This document shows, one piece after another, positions 35,827-47,358 of a stretch of DNA of 64,000 bases (the stretch's first letter is position 1; every line of letters starts with the position of its first letter). The translations under genes were made by a program, and so were the position numbers. The DNA comes from Eudorina sp. 2006-703-Eu-15 (taxonomy: Eukaryota > Chlorophyta > Chlorophyceae > Chlamydomonadales > Volvocaceae). Below the pieces are notes generated by a model. That model ran no database searches. It worked only from the letters and a program-made list of their open reading frames with translations, and was not told the DNA's origin. The DNA lies in assembly GCA_003117195.1 (NCBI GenBank), contig BDSI01000014.1, positions 1 to 64,000 of the forward strand, in the 5' to 3' direction.

Positions 35827-36254
35827 TGCGCGATGGTGATGTTCTTACAACAGCTGCAAGACTTTACAAAGCTACTGAAATCAACGACTATACCAATCAA
35901 GAATTGAATGTTTTGCGACCTTCGAAGTCGCTTTGAATGAATGATCTAAAAGCTTTAGATGAGTTAGGTAATGTTTCGTTTTAGGTGGCATTGTACGGCG
36001 CGTCAATTTCCGGCGAGCGACCGAAACTTGGGCTCGCTGCTGTTGGCATATCATCTGTTATACACGTCAAAGGAAATTGACTTCAGGTGAAGGCATAAGG
36101 TTGAGCGCAAGCCGCCGAAACCGCCGCCGCCTAGCATTCTCCCTGTATCCTGCTGCTTTGTCTTTTCCAACATCACTAAAATGTCAAATTAGGCCAGGAG
36201 CGTCGCACCCACAGGGTATCCATCCCGGGCGTGCGGTTCGATTGCTTACGAAGA
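35827..36254. promoter_or_regulatory. Divergent intergenic region, putative bidirectional promoter
   Basis: 428 bp separate the start codons of homoserine kinase (minus) and SURF6 (plus). It is less GC-rich than the exons. I cannot define individual elements. Confidence 0.5.
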
Positions 36255-39162
36255 ATGGTTTCCGACGTAGCTGAACTGTCCCGCTTTTTTGACCACTTGG
36301 TAGAGCTCGTTCCAGCCAAATACTATTATGACGACGACTTTGGCCGGGTCAACCCACGGCACCTCAGCAAAGCGGCACGCGAGGCGCTGAAGGCTGACGT
36401 AAAATTTAAGGCGAAGGTTGCTAGACGCGACAAATTTGACCCGGAAAAGGCTGCGACAACCTTAGAGGTGCAGCGCCGGAAAGCGCAGGGTAAAGCCGAA
36501 AACAACGGCGCCGAAGAGGCGGGTCCGTCAAGCCGCAAGGATGCCAAACCCGCCGCGGCACAGCCGCGCGGTGGGCAAGCGGAGGGCGCCCCCGCGGCCA
36601 CGGGTCTCAATCTGCAGCTATCGGGCGGGGCCTTAAGCCGCCAGGAGCTCCTGGAGCGGCTGCACAAGAAAGTCGAGGTGGGTGCCGGGAGGCCAGGGAG
36701 GCTAGCTCCATAGCTCCACCGGGAGGTTAGTTCCACTCGAAGACCGCAAATGCACCCCGCCTCGTCCAAAAGGATGTCGCACGACAGCAGGTCAGCGGCG
36801 GCGGCCACACCATGGGTCAACAGCGTTGCTATCTGGCCAATGCGCTTGGTGGGGAGTGGCTTGTTGACCAGCTGCGCGTCCCTCTTTGTTTCGCTATCGG
36901 CAACCGCCGAAGCACGTCCCAGATACATTGAGCTCGCACTGCAAACGCTTGCGCGTCCTCCACACCCTCCGCTCCGTACCCCCCTTTTCTCAATTTAACC
37001 CCCACAGGAGGCGCGCCAGCGACGCAAGGTCTCTGAGGAGACGGCTGTCAAGGCGAAGGAGTGGAAACAGAACGCGCTGCGGGGCAACGCCAACGCCAAA
37101 CAGCAGCAGGCCAAGCAGCAGCAGCCGCAACAACAACATGCGGGGACAAAGCGTAAGGGGCAGTCGGACGAGCCCGCAGCCACGGCGGCGAGTGGCGAGC
37201 CGGCAGCGGGACGCAAAGGCGGCAAGCCGCCGCAGGGCCAACCTGCGAAAAAGGCGAAGCGGGAGGAACAGGCGGCGGGCAGCGGCGGCGAGGAGCAGGC
37301 AGATTTCAAATTCGCACGCATTGAGCTGGGCGATGGTGAGTGCCTGCCGCTGGGGCCCAAGGCTTTCCCCTAGGGCCGAAGTTCTTTACCTCGTGACCTG
37401 ATAAAGCCAAGCGACTGTTGGTTTTTTTTCCATTGAGGTACTATTAATCTGATTAAAACGAAGCGTGACGGGCGGCGGACCAGTGAGTTGTGAATAGTGT
37501 AGCCGTGGTGTGGCGCGTGGTGGCAGCCACGTGGTGTAGCATATGGATAGGGAGGGCATGACACGTGGCCTGGGGAGTATAGGAGGGCATGACACCTGGC
37601 TTTTGGTGCGGCACGGCCCGGGCGTGTGTCGAGGGATTGGCCATTTGGCTGTCGGCGCGTTCACGTCGTCCATGCAGCAGTTGTTGACAGTACGCAAACA
37701 AGAACGGTCCTGGGTGTCATCTATAGCTGTGTGTAAAAAAGAGTATCCGCTGCTGGATCTAAAATCCGCGAGCGTTGAGGGCCGGCGCGCTGTCGTAGAC
37801 GCGACGCGACGACGCCCACCCACACACTCCTCCTTGACTCCTCTTTACTCGCGGCTCGCTTCTCATGTACACGGCCGTGATCGGCTTCATCCTGGGCTTG
37901 CTTCTCTTTTTGACCCCCGCTTGACGCACAGCCACTGAACTGTTGCGGCTTGTCCGGCGGCACGTGCCCTGCCGTGTGGGCTGTGTGCTGCAGGCGGGCG
38001 GCACGGCAAGGGCCCCCACTCGGCCAAGAAGGCCCCCAAGCAGGTGCTGCTGAAGCAGGCTGAGGCCAAGAAGGCGGAGCTTGAGGCGCTCGCGGAGACG
38101 GAGGAGGGCAAGGTGGGCCCGGGGGGACCGGCAGCGGCCTGTGCGGGCAGGCGTGTGGGCAAGCCCCATGCTCGCTCGGGCTGCTCCTGGGAGGGTACCG
38201 CGTGGAGCTTCGTGCATGGTCAAGACGGGACAACGAAACGAACGGGACGTAGTGACGCGGCACAGGGCCGTGGTTGCGTGTGGTTGGATTGGGTGCGTCT
38301 TTATGGCTTCGTTGTCGTGATTTGTAGGTTGGTAAAAGGGGGCATCTGAACTGGGTGTGAACTGGGTCGTGTTCCCAGGCAGGCTAGAGAGGTGTTGGGG
38401 TGCTCCGTATCGGACTGGTGCCCTTCGGACAGGTCTCCGCCTGCGCCTGATCGACGGCCGCTGTGTTGTTGTGTCGCTGCGCTGCGTTCTGTGGCGCGGG
38501 TTGACCCCCTGTCGCTCGTGTGTCCTCGTCACCCGTCTTTGCTCCCTCCCCTGTGCGGTCGCAGTCCAAGGCGCAGCAGGCCGCCTGGAAGGCCGCCCTC
38601 GCGCGCGCGGCCGGCGAGAAGGTCCTCGATGACCCCAAGCTGCTGCGCAAGTCGCTGAAGCGGGAGAGCAAGCGCAAGGAGAAGCACTCTAAGGCCTGGC
38701 AGGTGCGAACGGAACGGTGGTCGCACGTGATAGGCACCGTGGGTGACGCGTGAGTGACACGTGGAGAGCGCCCCTTTCGTGTTTGGGACAAGGCGCTGAA
38801 AGGGGTGCACATGCCCCGTCTAGCGGCCACGCCCTCTCTCTCCGCCTGCGTCCGCGGTCCTCACCTCAATGGGTTAGAGCCTGGCGTCCGGGTCTGGCGC
38901 CCTGATAGGCAGCGCCAACCGCCCAACTGGTGCCACTCATCCCGCCCACCTCTCCCCCTCGCCTGCGGTACCGCAGGAGCGCGTGGCCGCACAGCAGGAG
39001 GCGCAGGCCGCCCGACAGGCCAAGCGCAAGGAGAACCTGACGGCGCGGCGGCAGGGCGTCGTGGACCGCAAGAAGGCCAAGCGCGAGAAGAAACTGCTGC
39101 GGCCGGGATTCGAGGGGCGCAAGGAGGGCTTTATCAACACCGGCGCCACGCCCGCGAAGTAG
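36255..39162 (+). CDS. SURF6: SURF6/Rrp14-family nucleolar ribosome-biogenesis protein, 5 exons
   Basis: Exons 36255-36677, 37008-37335, 37994-38112, 38565-38702 and 38977-39162 chain in phase to 397 residues. The N-terminus (ELSRFFDHLVELVPAKYYYD, VNPRHLSKAAREALKADVKF) resembles the Rrp14-type N-domain. The middle is an extremely Lys/Gln/Ala-rich linker. The C-terminal half has the SURF6 signature: AAWKAALARAAGEKVLDDPK, LLRKSLKRESKRKEKHSKAW, and RRQGVVDRKKAKREKKLLRP before GFINTGATPAK at the end. Family members are nucleic-acid-binding nucleolar proteins that act in pre-rRNA processing. Length and basic composition fit that role. The start codon chosen is the first ATG giving the conserved N-domain. 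The linker is too biased to align, so orthology rests on the two ends. Confidence 0.9.
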
Positions 39163-40670
39163 GCGTGCATGCGCCGCGGCGAGAGGAGGGGGATGATGGG
39201 CTGAGGGATGATGTGGCTGCGTGGCGGAAACAGGCGGTGTGAAGAGAAGGATTGTGGGAGCTGACATCGTGAAGCATGAAGGACAAGGGTAGTCAATGCG
39301 TTATCGCTTATCGGGGCGTTGTTTGCAGCTGGTGCTGTGTGCTTTGCCTTGACAACTAGGGCTGGTGGAGGCTGGCGGCAGGAGGGACCTGTCACGTTTT
39401 CTAATCCCTCCCGGGTGTCGGCTGACGGGGGAAACAGGGACGGAAGGAGCGCCAGACCTTGACGGGGGTTGGAACACGGAGGTTGGTGAAGATGTGGATT
39501 GCGGGGTGCAAAGGGCTTTTCCACGGCCTTGGAAATTGTGGGAGGTGGCCCAGGGCGCGCCTGGGTCGTGCGTCGGTGGCGGAGACGTGCTACTGAAGGG
39601 GCAGCTGCATTTGTGCAAAGTTGTGTCGTTCCATTTCCAGCGGCAACGGCGTGACCTTAGGCCTGGGGTTTTATGGCGCACCCTGACAGCCCGTCCCGAA
39701 GACTCAATGCACTCAGCCAGTGGCCTGCCTCTCGGCGCTGTTTGGTGCGCAGCGCCGAGCCATGTGTTTCAGGACGAGGTGGGGTTTCAACCTTGCCCAA
39801 TTGAAGCCGAATCGGTCACTTGGTGGTGTAAAAACCAGCCAGGAGGTGCGTGGTCATGGGAACGGAACAGCATGTGCGGGGGTATGTTGCCCAACGCGGC
39901 GGGGCCACGCCCTGAGATGTCCGAGCATAGGACCATGACGTCCCGGAAGTCCTTTTAACATTTGAGAAACGGAGCACGAGTTTTGTGATCCACTGAATAG
40001 TCTGAATTATTTATGCTACGTTCCAGAGCGCACAACCTTGGCCGAATCTCGCGAGGCGGGGTGCGGCGGGTGCGTCCCTTGCAGTCACCGGGCATTGAAA
40101 ATGCGCAGGCGGGGGGGGGGGCCGGGATCTCACGGGATCAGCGCTACGTGTGCAGACGGCCAGCGCTCGGTCTCACAAGGTTACTCCTCCCGATTACGGG
40201 GGGGGGGCCGGTGCCTGCGGGCCCGGATCTTCTAGGTCGTAAGCCGCGGCTTAATTAGACACTGCGTGCCTGGGGGCAGGGCATCAGGGAACCGCAGGGA
40301 ACTTACCGGTATCGACGACCATCCGATGCCACAGTACGTGCGTGTTCCGCGTTCCTTCGGACTTTCACCCCAACACATCGCTACGTAAGCAGGCAACGGT
40401 GTACGAACGGTTTGAGACGAGAACGACAACCGACTATACTACGACAACGGCAGTTAGTTTCTTGACTGATAGCGTGAGTAGTGCTGGTAGTTTGGTTCTC
40501 AGTTGCTGCCGTAGGATTACGTGGGAACGTCATGGTGCTCAAAAGAATAAAAAAGTCTCATTACAGTTCACGCTTATCTATATTTCAATCCGTTTCGTAT
40601 TTCAAATGAACATACTGGCGACGTATTGCTTTGAATCCTTGTATCCATATTATCGCTGACGTAGGTCAGG
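39163..40670. other. Intergenic region, SURF6 3' UTR and CCDC130 upstream region
   Basis: The left 660 bp is likely SURF6 3' UTR up to the TGTAA at 39,827. Two runs of about nine or ten G lie near 40,111 and 40,199. The last 150 bp before the CCDC130 start is AT-rich and probably contains its promoter and 5' UTR. A 197-codon open frame at 39,365-39,958 has no domain and sits in the SURF6 3' UTR, so it is not called. Confidence 0.6.
39827..39831 (+). terminator. TGTAA polyadenylation motif of SURF6
   Basis: TGTAA about 665 nt after the stop codon. A closer variant signal cannot be excluded. Confidence 0.45.
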
Positions 40671-43600
40671 ATGTCTTCTCTTGCTGCTGCTAAAGCAGAC
40701 AATTTCTATTATCCTCCTGATTTTGACCCCAAAAAACATGAGACGCTTAACAAGGTAATATCAAATTGGTTGCTACCTGCATTCACCGAGGTCATCTCTA
40801 AGCAAAATCCCTCTTTCACAGTATAATGGTCAGCATCCACTACGGGAGCGTGCTTCTAAATTGGACCAAGGCATTCTCGTTATCAGGTGTGTGGACCATG
40901 GGTCACACTGCGTGTCGAGGGTGGCCTCAGTCCGCCGTGCCCGCAGTTGCCACAGCAATCCCCATTACAATCCAATGGCCCGTATTAGTGATTTGCGTCC
41001 TAGTCTATGTGAGCTGAAGTTCGTGGCTGGCGCTGTACGGCAATCCGGCACCGTCGTCACCGTCACTGCACCCTCCTTCGCTACCCAACCAGGCCCCAAG
41101 TCTTTTCAATGCAAGCCAATGCGCCACATCCGCTACTCCCCACGTCCCCATCCTGCCCAGGTTTGAGATCCCCTTCAATATCTGGTGCGAGAAATGCGGC
41201 GAGCACATCGCCAAGGGGGAGCGCTTCAATGCGGAGAAGAAGGCGATTGGGCAGTACCACTCCACCAAGATCCTGCAGTTCACCATGAGCCACCACTGCG
41301 GCTCCCGGATCACCATTCAGACCGACCCCAAGCGGGCAGAGTACCTGGTGGTGGAGGGAGCCCGCAAGAAGGTCCGTGGGTCATTGTGCGGGGTTGTCTC
41401 TGTGTTCAGTCATGCGTGGGCGTCTGTGGATTCGGTCGCAAGCAAGGCGGAAGTGCGTGCTATGCAATAGGCGCAGCGTGGTTGTATGCGTGTGTTTGTG
41501 TGTGTTGAGACATATCTGACCGGACCTGACGCTGGCCAAGGGCTGCTAACCCAGCCCTAATGGAAAGACCGCCGAAGCCTTTGCGCGCGCGCGCGGCTGG
41601 CGGGCAGGGGGCCCGTTTCAAGGTCCTCCTGCTGCGTTGGTCTCTGCTGCAATGGGTCGGCAACGGTCTTTAGGGTTCTCAACCAACGGCGCTCGGCCGT
41701 CCCTTGTCATCCCAGTACCAAGCTGTTAGCCGCAGAGCCCACAGCATCGTTATCGCATGCCACTAGGCCTCTGTTGGTAGGTAGGGACACGGATGGTCCT
41801 TTGGTGGGGCTCCGCTGTACCTCTCATTCATTACGCACCCATTATGCAACCGTTACATAGCGGACCCTTAGTCCCGGCGTCACTCATCAGTAACCCACAC
41901 CACACAATATTATTTCTGAACATTCACATGCGGGTCTTTTCTCTAAACACATATGACGCATCCTTTCTGCGCTTTCTTACACACATGTAACGATCGTTGT
42001 CGGCGCTCCCCTCGAAACTGGATGTGTCCAGGAGGAGACGTACAGTGCGGCGGATGCGGAGGTGATCGAGCTGCCCGACGAGGAGGAGAAGGAGCGGCGA
42101 GCGCGGGACCCCCTGTACCGCCTCGAGTACCAGCAGGTGCGGTGCGGGCTCGGCGGATGGGACGCCGCTCCGAGGGCCTCAATCACTGTATAGCAACAGT
42201 CCACTGCCCTACCTTGCTCTGCCCTCTTGCGTGTTGGGCTTGCTCAACTTCTGGGGTGCATTGCGCGTGCAGACCATGTGACTTGCTTGTCATTGAACCG
42301 CACAAGCTGCGTTCCATGCCGTACCGGCCTCAGCGTGGGTCGCAGATAATGCGCCTGTTGACCTGTGGCCGAATCGCCGCGCACCGTCCAGGGGACTGCA
42401 CAGGGCGGGAATACTAAGGTTTCTAGCTGCCGCAGGACAGCCACCTCAAGCGCTCCCGACCGCCGTCCGCAGCACCGAGCGGCGGCGGGTGTCGGTACGG
42501 TTTGCGTGTACCGCCGCCTCGTCACGCCCGCCGTGCCCCATCGGCCGTCCCCGCCACCTCCTTCCCCCCAGGACGCCAAGGCCAAGGCACTCACGGCCGC
42601 CCAGCGGCTCGCCGCCATCCATGACGCCGCGGACGCGCGTGCTGCCGACCCCTACAGCCTCAACAAGGCCATGCGCGCTGCGCTGCGGGGCGAGAAGCGC
42701 ACGGCGGCACAGCGGGACGCCCAGCGCGCCGCGCTGGGCCTGCCCGACGACGTCGCCCTGCTCGCGCCCTCCGACGGCGACGCCGTCGCGGCGCAGGTGG
42801 CCTTCCTGACCAGCTCCGCGCGCGCGGTGGCGGGCGCCGAGGCGCGGCGCAAGCGGATCCTGGAGGAGGACATCTTTGGTGCGGCCGTGGGGGCAGGGGC
42901 AGCCGGGAGGGGTACGGCCGCGGCGCCGCAGGGCGGCGACGGCGGCGCCAGGCTGGGGCTGGAGGCCGCAATCCAGCGACCATCGCCCTTGAAACGGCCG
43001 CTGCTGACCGCCGCTGCTGCGGGGCCGCTGGCGGCGAAGGCGGGCAGTGACTCCACAGCCGTGGCGGGCGCGCCCGCCGGCAGCATGGAGGGGCGTCCGG
43101 GGGGCAGCAGCGAGCAGAGTGCAGACCAGGGCGGTGCTGGGTTGCAGCAGGGCGGGAACACTGAGGGTGCTGCAAGTCGAAAGTGCAAGGCGGAGGAAAG
43201 GGCAGGGGCCTTGACACGCGACGGTTGTGCAGCCTCCCGTACTGCGAATGGAGCCAGTACGGCGGCAGCAGCGCGACCTGAGCTCAGAAAAGAAAGCACG
43301 GCGGCGGATGCGACTCGGGGGAACGGGAGAGCGGTGAGCAGCGCGGCCGGCGGCGCGGCTGCAGCGCCGGCGGCGAGCGGCGGCGGCGGCAGGCCGCCGC
43401 CGGGTGCGGCCGCGCTGGCAGCGGCGGCGGCGCGAGCCGCGGCGCTGGCACCCGCACCTCGGGCTCCCGCGCACGCGGCGGCACCCGCTAGTACTGCGAC
43501 GATGCGGCCTCCAGGGAAGGTCGGAGTGGCGGCGGCGGCGCTGCAGGCCGGCGGGCGACGGCCCGGCGCCGCGGGCGAGGGGGCGACCGGCAGCAGCAGC

Positions 43601-43705
43601 TTCGGGCTGGCGAAGCGGTCCAATAAGGACAGGGCTGCGGAGCTCCAGAAGCGGCGGGCGGGCCTTGGCGGGGTGGGCTTCACGCTGAGCAGGCCGGAGG
43701 ACTAG
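40671..43705 (+). CDS. CCDC130: CCDC130/YJU2B, Cwf16-family pre-mRNA splicing factor, 5 exons
   Basis: Exons 40671-40754, 40822-40886, 41161-41371, 42032-42136, 42572-43705 give 532 residues. The family signature is complete: NFYYPPDFDPKKHETLNK, then HPLRERASKLDQGILVI, RFEIPFNIWCEKCGEHIAKG, RFNAEKKAIGQYHSTKI, TIQTDPKRAEYLVVEGARKK, and an acidic coiled-coil-like stretch ending DPLYRLEYQQ. Family members associate with the catalytic spliceosome. The first zinc-ligand pair is present (CEKC), but the second is read as SHHCGSR, with one Cys and neighbouring His rather than the CxxC of the human protein. The last exon adds about 280 residues of Ala/Gly-rich low complexity after SLNKAMRAALRGEKR, and a conserved-looking C-terminus FGLAKRSNKDRAAELQKRRA. 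A long open frame on the opposite strand of this exon is a GC-bias shadow. Confidence 0.95.
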
Positions 43706-44076
43706 GACTTGGACCAGGGCCGGGGAGGTCCGGCAGCGGGACGCGCAGCGTGCGGGGCGCGGCGCTGGGCGTGTCACCTGGGGTCTAGGGGGTCAAGGAC
43801 GTGGCCTTGGAGCCTCGGTGACCGCCAGCCAGCACGCGGTAGCGCGACCTGCTGAGGGTTGGCGGCGACGTCCCCGCGAAGCGCTGCTGGCCAGGTGGCC
43901 ACACCCGCGGGACCGCGCTTCGGCGCGCGTGTATAGGAGACCGTGTATAGGAGACGAACAGGCAATGGACGCAGGCATGGCGCCTTGATTTGCGGCACCG
44001 AAATCTCGCTGTGTTGTTGTTGTTGTCGTTGTCGTTGGTGAGATGCTCAGCCGCTCCGACGTTCGACGCACTGTGC

Positions 44077-44081
44077 TGTAA
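44077..44081 (+). terminator. TGTAA polyadenylation motif of CCDC130
   Basis: TGTAA about 370 nt after the stop codon. Confidence 0.55.
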
Positions 44082-46857
44082 CACTAGCAGTTTTTATGAA
44101 TATGTTGCAATGGACTCTGGGTCATCGGTGACAGCCGTAGCCTCCTCACCACACTCTAGTGGTCGGGCGGGTCTCTTCTCTAAACACATTGGTGGTGTGG
44201 TATGGTGGTATACCGTAAACCGTTTGCGCCGGCCATGTGATGCCAGGGGCATAGCCATTCGTTCATTCGATGAGGTCACAGGTGGTACGGTAATGCAACC
44301 GTTTCCAGGTGGACCCTCAGTCCCTGCGGGGCGATCCAACGAACGGGCCCAGATGGCGTCGTACATAGGCGCCTCATATCATCATCCCTACCAAGGGTTG
44401 CGCGCCCGTCCATACCGTAGGTGGTGCGAGAAGTAAGGACTCGTCGGCGGCGCTGGACTTGGACTGTGACAGTCAGTCGTCTCTCCTCCGACATTTGCAG
44501 TCGCCGGGCCGCTGTTTCATGGCCCAGGTGGTAGCCGTTAGGTGCTACAGGGAGGAAGGGAGTGGATTCCGGGATAGAGAGGGGCCCGGGAAGCGCCCGG
44601 AACGCTGCCAGGCAGCCGGGGGGATGTGGCGCCGCTGCGTTCTGGCCTTTGCGCGACTTCTGCGACTTGGCTCGCCACTTGAGCCGTGGCGAGCCACACT
44701 TCATTCACTGGCGCGCTTGTTTTGTTAATGCTTACATCTTATAATTTTTTTGAAGTTGTTTAACTTCCCTGCAGCTTACCTGACCCGCTTTGCAGGGCAT
44801 TCTTACCGTTCTTACCTGGCCCGTTCTAAGGGCGGGTCGTACATCACTGGTGCGCTTGACTCGTAACCCGTTGAAGTCGTGAAGTCGAAAGCTGTCCCTG
44901 CGGGGAATGAGGCGCCCCCCGCATTACTCGACTGCGGCATGAGGTCATTACCAGAAGTTCTGTAATTCAACACAGGTGTCGTAATTAGGACGAGAACATG
45001 CATTACTACTTTTCCTTTGGGGCCGAGGTCGCGCGTGCGCGAATCCTCAGCAATTCAAAAATTAAGCCCTGCCGGACACCGTAAAGGGCCGACCACGGCA
45101 GGCCCTCGCAAAGTGCAAGGCGAAGACCAACCATGCAACCGAGGCCATAGGGACCACCTCGAGAAGCGGGCCAGGTAAGTATGAAATTCAAATGAGCAGA
45201 TCTCTCGAACCGACCCTACGGAACAAGTTTAATATATGACAACAGCGTGATGGTGGGTACAAATACATCTTCATTCCACGCCGCAACTCACCCTTTCCAC
45301 ATTCTTACCACCATCTATAGCCCCCAACACTTGTTTAAGGAAACTGAAAGGGGGCAGACGTCATGACAGCTATCAACTTCCCCACCCGCCTGGGGGGAGT
45401 AGCATCCATCCGGAGTCGTATACGCTGGGGACTATGTTCGAGGTCCCGATCTGTGCGATATGAACCTGCGCCCTGAATCTTATCCCGCCTTACAGCTGTC
45501 CCACGCCTGCAAAATCCCCGACACCTGTCACGACACTTGCCCATCAGCAGTTTCCTTCCTGATCGGCGATGGAGCCGATGCTGTCACATGACAGGTGTCC
45601 ATCCACCCTACGGCTAAGTTCCGTTGAAGGATACTGATGGGGCTTGCCCGCACCCAGCCCTCCTGGTCGCCTTAGGGGCAGCTGTGTGTTTGGAACTGTA
45701 TGTCCTCCCTGGCGACGCAGTCCACCGAAGAGGTGGACGTCCACCGAAGAGGCCGACGGAGTCCACCGGATAAACCCCTAGCCCCGCGCACCCTGGCCGT
45801 CCACGCGTGGGCCTGGGAATGCTTTTGGTGAGTGGTGGGGAAAGTCGGCCATCAAGCAGCATGCATCAGCGACGGCCGCGCGCGAGGGTGTTCGTGTGCT
45901 GTACCGCTTGCTGGCCAGGCCTAGATTGCCCAAGGAGGACAAAGTCGGGCCGGCCTGGTTCGCTTTCCCAAGAGCAACTACTTCCGCTGGCAGGCTAGCT
46001 GTACCTCCCCGACGGAGCACCCAGAGTGCAACATCGTTCAGGACCTGGCGGATAACCTACTCCAGGGCTGCCGTATCTGCAGCCTCGTACTCCTAGGCTT
46101 ACAATATCGAGGGAACACGACGACTTTAGGCCAGCGCTGTCCACCCTGGCCCGGCTGGTGGGGGGGCCCACAGCCGCCCCTGGACCAGTCCATTACGACC
46201 CGTTGCTTTCTCGTTTGGGGGGCCTCTTCAAGTTTTGACGACGAGGTCGAAAGCTGGACCTCCTGGTCCTCACGGCCGCCGGTATGGACAATGGTTTACC
46301 CCACATTCCAAGACGGGTTAGCAACGCCGCGGGCGCCGGGTGCCAACCACCCACATCGACGGGGACGCCTGCCGGGGGGGTTCAGACAGAGCGCCTTCTG
46401 CGGCCGGGGAACAAAGCCGACGAGGACGTACGTCGGGCCGCTCCTGCGGCCTGCCCGGTGGAACCGGTCCGGAGGGTACAGGTCAAGGTCCCCGACGGGC
46501 ACAGCGGACCGCCCGGCCTACACCCTGCGCACCACAACCTACTAACTGACTTTCGCTGCGGAATGAATCACAGGCCGCATCACGGCGCACTTATGCGCAT
46601 TGGCGGGAACAGCGCCGCCGCGGATCACAGCGTGCCGACGAACCTCCACAAGGCGCACAAGCGGCGGTCAACTGGCTCCATGGTAGGTGCTGCACTACAC
46701 GCGGCACGCCACGGAGGCGAAACTCTCGCAAATGTCTCTTCGGTCTGCTGTGTAAGGGCCCTTGGCAGCGGTCCCCACGTCCCGCCGAATCCATCTCCGA
46801 AAACCACGGTCGCCACTATCGGCCAGTCCGTCCCAGCCACAAGAGGCAGTTAGGGGA

Positions 46858-46937
46858 GACAGTTACACAGAATTGTTGGCTTAGACGCGACGGAGCGAAG
46901 CGACCGGAGCTTCTAAGGCTGGTTCTGTGTGACTGTC
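46858..46937. repeat. 80-bp imperfect inverted repeat
   Basis: Left arm GACAGTTACACAGAA and right arm TTCTGTGTGACTGTC pair at 14 of 15 positions, with further partial pairing inward (GGCTTA with TAAGGC-like). The loop holds CGACGGAGCGAAGCGACCGG. It could be a small MITE or a folded non-coding element; there is no clear target-site duplication. Confidence 0.7.
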
Positions 46938-47270
46938 GTACAAATGGATCGCAGTGCCTCTCGCTCTCCTGGTGAAGTCATTCTGCCTTCACGCAGAAGA
47001 GCACTACAGCCTAGTCGAATTCGCTATCTCGACTGGCTGCGGGCATGTTCAGTACCCCGATATTACAATCGCTTACTGCAAAGTACAACGCTCTACGAGA
47101 CCTTACGATCTACGAGCAACTTGAAGGCCTGGTCACCACGACTGCAACCAGAAAGCTGAAAGACAAAACCAGGCTGAGATGCAGCCAGAAAACACTCCTC
47201 CCGACAGCTCTGCAAGGCCTGAAGGGCACTGCGACCCCTGGCGCGCTGGCGGGGTGACCAGAGGGCTCCA

Positions 47271-47358
47271 TCCCCTCAGGCGGTGCAGCCAATCCCCTCA
47301 GGCGGTGCAGCCAATCCCCTCAGGCGGTGCAGCCAATCCCCTCAGGCGGCGCAGCCGA
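47271..47358. repeat. 22-bp tandem repeat, four copies
   Basis: Unit begins TCCCCTCAGGCGGTGCAGCC; copies at 47,271, 47,293, 47,315 and 47,337, the last with T-to-C and A-to-G changes. Confidence 0.95.

Noticed and set aside
39365..39958. 197-codon plus-strand gene downstream of SURF6
   Set aside because: Lies in the SURF6 3' UTR before its TGTAA, with no domain or splice context.
42446..43777. 443-codon minus-strand gene
   Set aside because: Antisense of the Ala/Gly-rich last exon of CCDC130; Arg/Pro-rich composition typical of a GC-bias shadow.
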